DNA from: Pleurodeles waltl | Taxonomy: Eukaryota > Chordata > Amphibia > Caudata > Salamandridae | Length of the DNA stretch: 64,000 nucleotides | Reading direction: 5' to 3' | Assembly (NCBI RefSeq): GCF_031143425.1 | Contig: NC_090450.1 | Location: 222,157,442 to 222,221,441 of the forward strand | In this document: positions 25,440-35,553 of the stretch, one piece after another | Numbering within the stretch: position 1 is the first letter of the stretch | Layout: each line of letters opens with the position of its first letter | The notes under the pieces: generated by a model | What the model was told of the DNA's origin: nothing | What the model saw: only the letters and a program-made list of their open reading frames with translations | Database searches by the model: none | Translations under genes and position numbers: made by a program

Positions 25440-25803
25440 GTGTGTTCTGATTAAATACAGGTGTGTTTGCCCCATTTTAACGCCTGCCCTGACCCAGGCG
25501 TTAAATTGTGACGCAAATCGGGCTGTGCGTCATTTTCTGGCTCCGCCTCCCGGCTGTGCGTATTTTTTGCCCGGAAGCATAAATATGACGCACAGCCGTT
25601 TGCGTCGTTTTTTGGACGGGAACGCCTACCCTGCATATCATTAACGCAGGGCGGGTTGCCGCATCCAAGAAATGACGCACACGGCGGAATTTTGTCGTAC
25701 GCGGACTCGGGCGTCAGAGTTTAAATATGGGGAAACGTTTGCGCTGATTGTGCGTCAAATTCTTTGATGCACAATCGGCGCAAACGGAGTATAAATATGC
25801 CCC
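25440..25803. repeat. H2 right subterminal region and terminal inverted repeat
   Basis: GC-rich noncoding end with repeated GCGTC/GACGC motifs (25480-25770). A palindrome at 25740-25782 has arms GCGCTGATTGTGCGTCAAA and TTTGATGCACAATCGGCGC. The outermost bases are GTATAAATATGCCCC, followed by TAA. The layout is the same as at the H1 right end (3240-3591). Confidence 0.8.
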
Positions 25804-28800
25804 TAAGTCTCTCCAGAATTATCTGGAAATGGATATGATACCAAGAGGCCTCAGGACATACACTATCCCCTCGTATGAATCGGCCAATCCTAATATGGTG
25901 GAGGAATGGGCTGAAAATTCCAAAGCAAGTTCTAGGAGAAGGTTACAGATTCTGGTCAAAAACGCCTAGTTAGACTCTGCTTATTGAGATCAAAGCTATA
26001 CAGGAAGAATTAAAAAGTAGACCGATACAGGAGATAATCAGGGAGTTCATGGCATCTATGAACAAACGTTTGACCAAACATGAGGAAGAGATAACTGCAA
26101 AGAAACAGAAAATACAAAATGATTATGATGCTTATGAAAGAGGCCGGATCCTCACTTTTCACAGAAAGTATGACAATATCATTAAAATGGAAAATACGGC
26201 ACAGGCTAATATATCTGACCAGACACGGACATCAATAACTGAGACTGACACCAGTACTGTAATGAGTTGGATACTTCAGGAACAAGGGAACAAGGAATGT
26301 CAGGAAGTGAATGCAATCTCAGGCCTGAACCTTTTTAGATGAATACTAGCTCCTAAGTCGGAGCAGACAAACAAACCAGAACAACACAGGATCCAAGATG
26401 AGAGGATGGCGTCAAACAACAGATCCAGGGGAAGAGGAAGAGGCAGGGGAGGGGCAGACAGAGGATATGGAGACTCAGGCAGAGGGTCAGAAAAAGGAGG
26501 AAAAAGAGGGTGCATGGGAATCAACAAAAAGAGCCCCACATGGGAACAACCATGATGAAGACGGACATGGAAATGGTAAATAAGACGATAGTGAACTTAA
26601 GTGACAGAACAGTTACAGACCTTGAAAAGAAAACCTTGTGTATAGGATTGCCCTTTTGCCCTACTAGGCATTTTTACTATGCTGAAATCCGGATGGACCT
26701 TTTTAAGTTTGTAAAAAAATTAACATTGAAAAAATGGTATAAAACAAAAAATGAGACCAGTAAGGCAGAAAGAACTAAGACGAACAAAGGTAATCCCATA
26801 AGCAAACTAAATGCAGGGAACATGGATTTCCTTTTTTCCATGTACATGCTGGAAAGAGAAAATGAGACGTGTGGTTAACCTATTTCCTCACAAGAAACAT
26901 ATGGGTGGTTTGGTGATAAGGGTATTTCCCATGACCTCGCCAGTGGCAGTGGTTTTTAACCCAAGTCAATATTCTCCTCTCTAATGCCACATGATAACAT
27001 TGATTTATTTCACAAAATGGTAATAAAGGATCTTAAGACATTGAAACACAAAAAACAGTCCATAAGTAGGGAACAAAAACAAGCCATAGAACGGATTGTG
27101 CAGGATCCTGAGGTAGTTATCAGACCCTCTGATATAGGCAGTGATATTGTACTTATGTCACAAGATCAATACACAACTGAGGCCTTGCAACAACTCAATG
27201 ATACAACATTTTATGAGGTCATAAATACAGAGACCTATACCAGAAGTGTCACTGACATATGGGATAAATTGACAGTATGTAAGTACAAGAGAATACTAGA
27301 ATGGGAGGAATTTTGTTTTCTCAAAAGGGAGTATCCCAAACTCCCAGTATTATACATGTCACCAAAGGTACAAAAGATATAAACAATCCTCCAGGAAGAC
27401 CTATTGTGTCATCTAGAGGTGGCGCCCTTGAAAATATCTCAAAATATGTTGATTTTGTTTGGTAAGAGAATATGTAGTAAGTCTTCCATCATATGTAAGA
27501 GACACCAAAGATTTTCTAGGAAAGATCAACCACTTACATTGCGATGCAGATTTTCTACTTATAACCCTGGATATGAGTTCCATGTACACAATTATTGATC
27601 ATTGATTTGGAGGCCTGCAAACACTATTTTGAAACCAGATCTCTACGGTTTTTGGCCCATTACTGAGATGTTACTGAATATGACTGAATAATGTTTAAAA
27701 AACAATATTTTTCTGTTTAACGGCACACTTTCTCGACAGAAACGTGGAGCAGCAATGGGTACTTGCTTTGCTCCAAGTCTACCAAATTTGTTTTGAGGGT
27801 TGTAGGAGGAGTCACTGTTCCAAAACAACAATAAGCTCCCATACCTTCAACAGGTAATACTATGATTATGCTCCATAAATGACCTCTTTGTAGTATGGAA
27901 AGGGACTACAAAACAAGCTGAAATATTTGTGAAGGAATTAAACAACAATCCTCACAGCTTGATATTCACGGAGAATATAAGTAAGAAGATTGTGATGCAT
28001 CTTGATGTCGAGGTGCAAATGGTGAATAACAAGGTTGAGACAAAGCTTCATAGAAACTCCACTGCTGGTAACAGTCTACTTCATGCTTTCAGTGACCATC
28101 CTACTAATTTGAAGTGGAGCATCCCGTTTGGGGAGCTACTGAGAGCAAAAAGAAACTGCAGTTGTGCTGACTGCTATTTGAGAGAGGAAGACACTATGGT
28201 TAATAGATTCAAAGAGAGAGGATGTCCTTGGTGGGTCCTAGATGAAGTTCCCAAGAAAGTGAGGAACATTTATAGAAATAAGATCTTAGTGGAGGAATAG
28301 GGGGCCTCAACCAATGTTAAAAGTCAGGATGGCATGTGTGCCATAATAACTTTCAGCAATGAGGCAAATGAAATCCAAGGAATTATGTGCAAACATTGGA
28401 AAATAGTGAGGAAAGACCCCATATTGGTGACAAGGTAGATGCACGTCCCAGAATAACATACAGGAGGGGACGTACTTTGAGGGATATGATCAAGCACAAT
28501 TAAATTACCATTACTAAAAGCATCAAGGACCATGTCTTGCAAGTTTTTTTCCTTGTGGCCACTGTAGAGCTTCCCATAACAGTAAGATGGTACAACTGAT
28601 GAAAAGACCCAATGGGGGTGGAGAATAGGTTATCAAAAAATTCTTCACCTGTAGCACTGCATATGTTATATGGGCATCACTACATTGATGGCCAAAAAGA
28701 GGGCCATGGAACATATGAGGGTGATAACAAATGTAGTTCCTCATTATCCGGTAGCTAGACACTTTCATGAGAAACATGGTTGGAAACAGTGCCCTTCTGT

Positions 28801-28963
28801 CTTTCCATGCTATTCATACTATAGTACAAAGTCCCAGTGGGGGAATAGAACTTTACGACTGAGACAACAAAAATCCAGATATATTTTCGAGTTCAAAACC
28901 AAGACCCCCACAGGCCTCAATTCTGATGAGGTATTAGGAATACATCTTTATGAAGAATAAAAG
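25804..28963 (+). pseudogene. PLE1: Penelope-like element reverse transcriptase/GIY-YIG gene, degraded
   Basis: Coding remains of a Penelope-like retroelement, in order: an N-terminal segment (25807-25968, IPRGLR motif), a coiled-coil-like stretch (26049-26340), the conserved pre-RT block (26580-26720; VNLSDRT, LPFCPTRHF, KFVKKL), RT fingers (26984-27382; VIRPSDIGSDIVLM, PVLYMSPKVQK, then an out-of-frame PGRPIVS), palm motif C at about 27868-27895 where the expected D-D pair reads as IND-LFVVWKG, RT thumb with FLDVE-like HLDVEVQ and GELLRAKRNCSCADC (27929-28300), and the C-terminal half of a GIY-YIG nuclease domain ending in PVARHFHEKH and TGLNSDEVLG (28670-28960). Many frameshifts and stops; no longer functional. 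Its 5' part lies left of H2. Confidence 0.85.
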
Positions 28964-29700
28964 GGGCAGTGTCCTTCTTTTGCCAGAAACAATATGTACA
29001 ATGTTCTAGATCATATGAAAAGATCAGAGGTGGTTTTTAACTCTTATTGAATTTTAGTAATTATGTTTTCACATTTAATTTGTTGACAGGATTGCATTGT
29101 TATTTGTTTTTCAATCTTAATGTTGTATGTTTCAGGTAAATGAAGGGCTTGTGAGAATGCAGGGATTCTATCTCTTCCACACCCCCTCCACAATTAGCAA
29201 ATTATCAGAGAAGTTAGATAAGTTTACTCAATTTTCTGACCCTGATAGTTTTGTTACAAACACCTACTGTGCTCTGTTTATATTACCATGTGTGTATGAC
29301 TTATTGACTTAAAGAGATTCAGGAACCAAGCATTTTTCATTTTCGACCGTATGTACTTATTGCATAGCTGATTATAGCCAATATGACAATTTTTGAGTTT
29401 GCTTTGTAAAGTATTTGACAAGCAGTATGTATGTTTGGAACATTGTATATTATATACGGTGGACAGAGGTACTATACAATTAAAGATGGCCTCCGCACTG
29501 AGGTTAGTGGAGAAAGCCCTATGTTTATGTTTCATGTTGTTTTAAAGTTTAAATTGGGAACACAACATGGTGGAATTTATGTGATCAAGCCCACTCGGGT
29601 GAAACGCGTCATGTTTATGTTGCAGTGAATATGCTTGCACTACAACCTTGAGTGAGTGTCTCTATTGTTTGTTTCAAGTTTGGAAGTTGTTAGCCAGCAT
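28964..29700 (+). other. PLE1 3' noncoding region (terminal pLTR-like segment)
   Basis: Noncoding DNA after the GIY-YIG remnant. It contains the hammerhead-like motif at 29560-29626, as expected for the terminal repeats of many PLEs. The exact 3' boundary is not visible. Confidence 0.5.
29560..29626 (+). ncRNA. Hammerhead-ribozyme-like motif of PLE1 (C3-G8 swapped)
   Basis: Core GUGAUCA at 29581-29587, stem II GCCC-ACUC-GGGU (29589-29600), then GAAACGCGUC (29601-29610), the PLE hallmark: GAA core, ACGCGU minimal stem III and UC cleavage site after 29610. The core differs from CUGANGA by G at position 3 and C at position 8. These two bases pair in the active hammerhead fold, so the change is compensatory. 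Stem I can form: CAACAU (29562-29567) with AUGUUG (29617-29622), an internal loop, then AU/AU next to the core. Activity is not demonstrated. Confidence 0.6.
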
Positions 29701-30863
29701 GCTCCACTGGCGAGGATGCTCCCCCCCACACACACAAGTAATGACTCCAATAGGAGCGATCATTGTTTGGTATATGAATTTCTTATATTTATGCTTAACA
29801 GATGTACAATGTACATATTACTTACAGATAAAATAGATACATTCCTTTTATTTATACTTGATATCTATACAGCCAATCCATAAATTAAATATACGTATTT
29901 GACTACATGCTTATGGGTCTCTATCTATTATGATCACTTGTATCACAACATATAAACATGATTATGCAGAAAGTATGGGCATATGTTAACTATCCAATAC
30001 ACTTATTACTTAATAAAAACAAAAATAAAATGTAAAAATAAATAATACTAACTCCTTAATCGAAATAATGCAAACAAGAATAGTATTGGTATGTATCTAT
30101 CCGTCTCTCTCTCGTGCTCTCTCTCTCTCTCTCTCTCTGTATATATATATTTATATATATACAGAGAGAGAGAGAGATAGAGATAGATAGATTATAGATG
30201 GATAGATATATATATATGTATATATACTTACTAGAAGAATGAATAATAAATAAATATATTTTAAAAACATAAAGAAATAAACAAACACATATATTATATA
30301 CATACATATATGTATAACCATGATATCCATATATATCATATATAGTAGCATGATACCCATATATAAGTACATTAATATATAAACAATTTATGAGGTGATG
30401 AGTGTATCCTTATGGGTTTATTTTCCTATAATAACACATATCGGTCACAATGTGTAAATATGATTCTAGCAGTAGTATCTATAAGTGATTCACTACTGAA
30501 ATATTGGGTGACAAATATGAATTTAAAACATAATAAATAAAACAAAAAAATAATAATTTACAGAAAAATGGAAAGCCTGAGTTTGTAAATATTTATCCAT
30601 ACATGTAGAAATGAGACTTTATCTAGCACAACTTAGTATCTCCTAATTATTTTCCAAATGTGTATCATGTTAAAATCTCTATGTATGCATACCTCCCATG
30701 TGTGGTTATGTATCTACATATCTACATATTTTCCACCCACTGCAAAGAAAAAAAGGTAACTCTTCTCCATAAACCTCACCACACCAACACTCTGTGACTC
30801 ATCCTATTCCACTTCCTAAATATCCCCTACCTCCACTCTCTGACTCAATTGACCCCTCTTTTA
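29701..30863. other. AT-rich intergenic sequence with microsatellites
   Basis: No gene. Holds a CACACAC run at 29729-29736, the palindrome at 30123-30178, and TA/ATAG-rich tracts to about 30370. The rest is unrecognised AT-rich DNA. Confidence 0.5.
30096..30240. repeat. Compound microsatellite forming a 56-bp palindrome
   Basis: (CT)n runs into GTATATATATAT, then the mirror complement TTATATATATAC runs into (AG)n; the centre lies between 30150 and 30151 and the arms (30123-30150 and 30151-30178) are almost perfectly complementary. It continues as (GATA)-like repeats to 30215. Overlapping minus-strand ORFs are repeat translations. Confidence 0.85.
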
Positions 30864-31522
30864 GGGCCACTTGTATGAAGATCTGGTTTTGCGACTCACA
30901 AACTGCGAGTCTTAGCGACTCGCAATTTGCGACTCGCAAAACGGGATGTACAAGAGTGTCAATGACAGTCTGAGATTCGCAATGGAGTCGCAAATGACCT
31001 ACCTCATGAATATTCATGAGGTAGGTTGCAATTTGCAACACCATTGGGAATGGTGGCACTCACAGGGATGCTGGCCTGCTGGGGTCCAGTCTGTGACTGC
31101 TTTTAAATAAAACTGTTTTTTTTTAATGCAGCCCGTTTTCCTTAAAGGAAAATGGAATGCATTTCGAAAACAAAAATGAAAAGTTTTCTTTTCATGTTTT
31201 TCAGAGGAGGCAGTGGTCCATGGAACCACTGCCTGCTCTGAAAAACTGTTTTCGCATGCATTCACAAAGGGGAAGGGGTCCCATGGGGACCCTTTCCCTT
31301 TTGTGAATGGGTTAGCTCCAATTTGAAATTGGTACTAACTGTGATTGTTTTGCGACAGCATTCGTGGTCACAAAACAATCATACATAACATTTAGATTCG
31401 GTATTAGGAAGGGATGCCCTTGACACGCCCCTTCCTCATACCAAATTGCAAAACCCAAACTGCAATTCAGTAACAAGTTATCGCCCCTTTACGACTAGAA
31501 AAATGCTTTGTACATCTGGCTC
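30864..31522. mobile_element. Harbinger-like MITE (659 bp) flanked by TTA
   Basis: The left end starts GGGCCACTTGTATGAAG; the right end in reverse complement starts GAGCCAGATGTACAAAG. The trinucleotide TTA flanks both sides (30861-30863 and 31523-31525), as expected for PIF/Harbinger. The left subterminal region has repeated GCGACTCGCAA-type motifs (30895-30990), and internal hairpins occur (for example CAGTGGTCCATGGAACCACTG at 31210-31230). No coding capacity. Confidence 0.75.
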
Positions 31523-31525
31523 TTA

Positions 31526-32259
31526 GTACCAAATAACCCTTTCCAAATTCTTCCCTCCTCTATATATCCTTTATCCTATTAATCCAAATAACAGGATCTC
31601 TGACTCCTCCGGAACCTCTTTTACTACTATGAACTCCCAAAAAATCCTTTCTAAACTCGTCGCTTCTACCAATCCTTTATCCCATTCATTCAAATAGCAG
31701 ACTCCGATGTCTACCACTTCCACCACTTCCAATAACAATTTATAATTCCCTCTACTAATCTACCACTAATATCGCTTTGGGTTCCGGAGTAGCAATCGAT
31801 TTACTGAAAAGTACTTAAACAGCTCATTAGGGGTAGTATGTGCTATGCAGAAACACTTACAATTCAAATCTCAGACACATCATGGCATTAACAGTCACAT
31901 GGAAAATATCTGAGTCACATTGCAGCGTTGACTGGTTAAGGGGACTACCTGATGCATATTTATTGTCTTTGAAGTGTTTTTTAAGGCACGCAATCCCCAA
32001 ATATGTGTCCCAGTACTGAGAGGATTAAAACATGATTAAACTAATATACAATCTACAACTAAATAAAACAGGTCTTAAAGTGTTTCTGAAATTGTAAATG
32101 ATTACAAGTTCATTGACTATGAAATGGAAGTGATTTTCAAATTCTACGTGGTTGATGTGAAAAAGAATGTCCCTCTTGATGTATTTTCATTATTTAAGGA
32201 TTAGCTTCCCCATAACAGAAATTGGAGCAGTGTAATGTAGGCTTCATCCCTACATGTTA
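31526..32259. other. Unrecognised AT-rich sequence
   Basis: Nothing identifiable between the MITE and PLE2. The last part may belong to the PLE2 terminal region, but the boundary is not visible. Confidence 0.4.
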
Positions 32260-32284
32260 CAGAAGCCATATATATATATATTTG

Positions 32285-32330
32285 TAAACTGTGAACAAGA
32301 CCAAGAGGTTGAAATGCGTTGGTGGTGTCG
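32285..32330 (+). ncRNA. Hammerhead-ribozyme-like motif of PLE2 (C3-G8 swapped)
   Basis: Core GUGAACA (32291-32297), stem II GACC-AAGA-GGUU (32299-32310), then GAAAUGCGUU (32311-32320), with the predicted cut after 32320. It has the same G3/C8 exchange as PLE1. Three base pairs next to the core (GGU with ACU) support stem I, but I could not find a convincing outer stem. It lies upstream of the PLE2 coding remnant, where a 5' terminal repeat would be. Confidence 0.5.
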
Positions 32331-32482
32331 TCTTGTACTTCTTTGGATACAAGTAATAAACTCTCCTGGAGAGCAACGAATCAATTGTTTGAAAATTGTG
32401 TGTTTTTGAGATTGTGGAGGAATGGTCCTTTCCTTATGTTTGCACCCGTGAAATTTGCGCGCCACAAGGTGGACCTTTGGAT

Positions 32483-32483
<1 letters not shown>

Positions 32484-32561
<78 letters not shown>
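32484..32561. repeat. (TA)n-(GA)n compound microsatellite
   Basis: Pure TA repeats to about 32532 followed by GA repeats to about 32560, within the PLE2 5' region. ORFs across it on both strands are low-complexity translations. Confidence 0.9.
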
Positions 32562-32562
<1 letters not shown>

Positions 32563-32650
32563 TCAACAAAGTAGTTACAAATGTAAATGCACCAGATGAC
32601 CTAAAAGGAAGAGGTTGAGGCAGAAGAAGGGACGATAAGAGAGACTAGAA

Positions 32651-33792
32651 ATGCAAGAGAAGAGTTTAGTAAATAATTTTTCCTCTAAATCTCTAGAAGA
32701 ACTTCATCTGAACCTCTTGCAGAAAGGTCTTACATTTTTACCTCTAGACAATCTGAATCTCCCAAATGCAAGTATTAACCTATACAAATGTTGTCAAAAG
32801 TTAAAATTGCAAAAAACACTATTCAATGAAAACAGAAAATGAATAGTAAAAGCAGAACAAATCTGATTCTCCTATGGTGTCACAGTTAAAGATCAATGAA
32901 GTAGCTATACTTTGGGACTTGCACAGCTTGGAAGAAGAGTCAGAAAAAGATCAGGGTATATTTCCATACAATACTCTTTCAGATCAAGAATTGTGTGAAT
33001 TAATGGGTATACAAATAGATAGAGCCATGAATAGTGGCTCTAAATCCAGATCCCCATTTGTTCACAATTACGGGCAGGGAATAAAATGTATGTATTCCAA
33101 GAAATCATGACACAAGAACATGTATAAAATCTATGGCAATGATGGACGAAAGAAAAATAGCAATGCCTATTTGGGAAATGTGACTAAGGATGATTGGAAG
33201 GCACTAAAAGACTTACAGGATGATCAGATAATAATCAAACCCTCGGACAAAGGGGTTAATATTGTCATCATGGATCAAGCAAAATATATTAAGGTGGCCA
33301 TGAGACAGATTGGGGATAAGGAGAACTATATACACTTAGAGAAGGACCCAACTTTTGATGATGCAATGATTTACCATCAAAAACAGAGAGGGTGGCACGA
33401 AAGAAGTCTTTTGGACGATCATGAATATGTATACTTGAGAAATAATCATCCCATAATTCCTACCATTTATTTTCTACCTAAGGTACATAAAAATCAAAAC
33501 AATCCTCTTAGGCAACCAATAATAAGTGCAAAAGGATTGTTATTGGAAATTACATACAGGTTTGTAGACATTTTTTGTTCCCATATATGCCATCCTTATC
33601 ATCGTATATCAGAGACTCAATGGATTTTCTTAGCAGTATAGATAGCATTCCTTGGAAATGTGATTATTTGATGGCAACAGTGGATGTGGTGTCCCTGTGT
33701 ACATCCACAGAACATGTAGATGGCATTAGGCCCTGTAAGCACTATTTGAGGACACAGTCCACTAGTCTTTTAGAACATAGGAAGAGAAAAAG
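32651..33792 (+). pseudogene. PLE2: truncated Penelope-like reverse transcriptase
   Basis: The pre-RT block (32660-32840; LNLLQKGLTFLPLDNLNL) is followed by a degraded linker (32874-33110) and RT fingers (33120-33641): VTKDDWKALKDLQ, IIIKPSDKGVNIVIMD, IYFLPKVHK, PLRQPIISAKG. A frame change at about 33570 leads into SYIRDSMDFLSS and palm motif A (LMATVDVVSLCTS, about 33672-33705). The rest of the RT and the GIY-YIG domain are missing: PLE sequence stops at about 33790, where retroviral pol sequence begins. PLE2 is related to PLE1 but clearly a different copy. Confidence 0.8.
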
Positions 33793-34855
33793 GTGTCACA
33801 AGAAAAAAATTCAGCCATCCTGAAAATGAATCTGCCAACTACTCAGAAAGAAATCAGGTTATTTTTGGTAATGGTGGGCTGCTGTCGCCAGTGGATATCT
33901 AACTTTTCCCTAGTGGCCAAGCCTTTACCGAGGCTGACACTCAAGGATGTGCCCTGGGATAGCGATTGCTTGATTGGCTTCCGAGAGCTGAGAGAAAGTC
34001 TCTGCTGTGCTTCAGCACTGGGAATGCATGATTATAACAAAGTGTTTGTTATCTTTTGCAGTGAGAGGGAGGGCTGCGCTCTTTCAGTGCTTATGCAGAT
34101 GCATGGGAATTCCCAAAGGCCAGTGGCCTACTTCTCTGCCACCCTTGACCTCTAGTGCTGCCTGGATGCCTTGAAGCAGTGGCAGCCGTAGAAGTCAGCA
34201 AAGAGAGATGTGAAAGTATTGTAATGTTAACCCGTACCAGCACTCAACATTTGACAAACAACCGTTTGACCCTCTATGAGCAAATCATTGTGACTGCTGA
34301 GAATGTGAGTTTGAAGAGGTGTGCTACCTTGGGCCCTGCTACATTCTTACCACTTCCTGAAACTGAGGGTGGTGATGGGGAACTAGAGCATGACTGTCTT
34401 GATGTCACTGAACTATACACCAAGCTAAGACCAGACATTCAGGTGGGCAACAACCTGAGTCTGATTTCTTACTGTTCATACTGTTAGTTGATAGGTCTTG
34501 TTTGAGAGACCATGAAGAAAATATAAGAGCTGCTTATGCAGTTTGTACAGTCTCAGGCATAGTTTAGGCCTCCTCGCTTTGGGGAGTGCCTCCCACACAA
34601 GTGGCTCAATTGGTCTCTCTTACTAAGGCATGCTGTGTTTCTGAAAAGCTGTAAGTGACAATTTTCACTGATAGTCAGTATGGCTTTAGTGTTGTCCATG
34701 ACTTTCGACAGATATGGTCACAACTGGGATTCATGACCTCTTCAGAGTCTCCTATAAGAAATGGGGAGCATGTGAACAAACTGCTTGAAGCATTACAGTT
34801 GCCTACACAGATTGAGGTTGTGAAATGCTCTGCACACCACACTGGAAATTACTAT
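33793..34855 (+). pseudogene. Endogenous retroviral pol remnant, 5' piece
   Basis: Degraded pol fragment: the RT C-terminal/connection region (33830-34155) reading through a KEIRLFLVMVG-CCRQWI motif and a stretch ending PVAYFSATLD, then a frame change into 34155-34487, then an RNase H-like segment (34655-34855) with a TDSQYGFSVVHD motif and the conserved His region. These motifs point to a class I (gamma/epsilon-type) endogenous retrovirus rather than a Ty3-type element; the clade is uncertain. gag, protease and the RT palm are absent and it is interrupted by stops. H3 is inserted in the RNase H region, and the reading frame resumes on the far side at 42213. Confidence 0.7.
34853..34855. repeat. 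TAT target-site duplication, left copy (H3)
   Basis: TAT immediately before the H3 left terminus; it is repeated at 42210-42212. The retroviral frame across the site is consistent with one copy being the original target. Confidence 0.8.
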
Positions 34856-35100
34856 GGTGGTCATTATGAACATGGCGGGAAACACCGCCGGCGGTGGCAG
34901 TAACTACCGCCAGCCAGTCCGGACCGCCAAATAATGAAGGACATAAGAAACAGCCAGCGTGAAAATCACACACCGCCAGCATAGGAGTGCCGACATCGAC
35001 CCGCCCAAAAAATAATGAAGCACTAGACCACTGGGGCGGGAACCGCCACCACGTAAAGCGTGGTGGAAACGAACCAAATAAAAGGAAACACCCACCGTAG
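34856..35100. repeat. H3 left terminal and subterminal region
   Basis: After the 32-bp terminal repeat come repeated CCGCC/GGCGG motifs in both orientations (ACACCGCCGGCGGTGG, ACTACCGCCAGCC, GGACCGCC, GGGAACCGCCACC). The right end (41920-42209) has the same motif set. Confidence 0.75.
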
Positions 35101-35553
35101 GTACACAGAACACCCTGACGCAGACACCCCGACTCAGACATGGAGAGAGAATTGGAAAACAGTAAGTACTGCAACCTACTACACAAGGGAAGAAAGGGCA
35201 CAGTCACACACCCACCCCACACACCCCGCAACGCACCCTCCACCCCTCACACAATCACAAGTCATACACACCAGAACAAGAGGTACTTAACCGACACAAG
35301 GCCAATGCAACCTGCCCAAAGCACACACATGTGCACACCACACCCCTACAATGTAACGATGACCCACGTCCTCAGAGTGTGCCAACACTGGGCACACAAA
35401 CTTTAATAAATATAATAAAAATGCAATACTCAAAGAAGGTCATTGGCCAGTCCAACTGCAACAGGCTGAAGGGCCAAAATGGCCCGAACTTGACTCCCAC
35501 ATGTGCACATGGAACTCCATCATAAAGGGACATCAATGGGGCAGCCAGGCACC

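Larger units (their letters stand above)
12398..25803. mobile_element. H2: 13.4-kb three-gene PIF/Harbinger transposon
   Basis: I read this as one element. The left terminus GGGCCATATTTATAC (12398-12412) and the right terminus, reverse complement GGGGCATATTTATAC (25789-25803), are inverted repeats flanked by the trinucleotide TAA (12395-12397 and 25804-25806), the usual Harbinger-type duplication. Each end has a subterminal palindrome rich in GCGTCA. Removing the element and one TAA reconnects a PLE reading frame. Inside are Myb-like gene A (plus, 12719-15184), Myb-like gene B (minus, 16724-19894), a fold-back/tandem block (20285-20862) and the transposase gene (minus, 23646-25392). All three genes carry inactivating changes. 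The alternative, two adjacent partial elements, is less likely because neither would then have a second end. Confidence 0.8.

Noticed and set aside
12398..25803. Interpretation as two neighbouring partial Harbingers
   Set aside because: Matching termini, identical TAA flanks and the continuous PLE frame across the whole interval favour one element. It is not excluded, because the subterminal palindromes of the two ends differ.
30056..30372. Minus-strand ORFs rich in Tyr/Ile/Ser
   Set aside because: Translations of TA and CT microsatellites.
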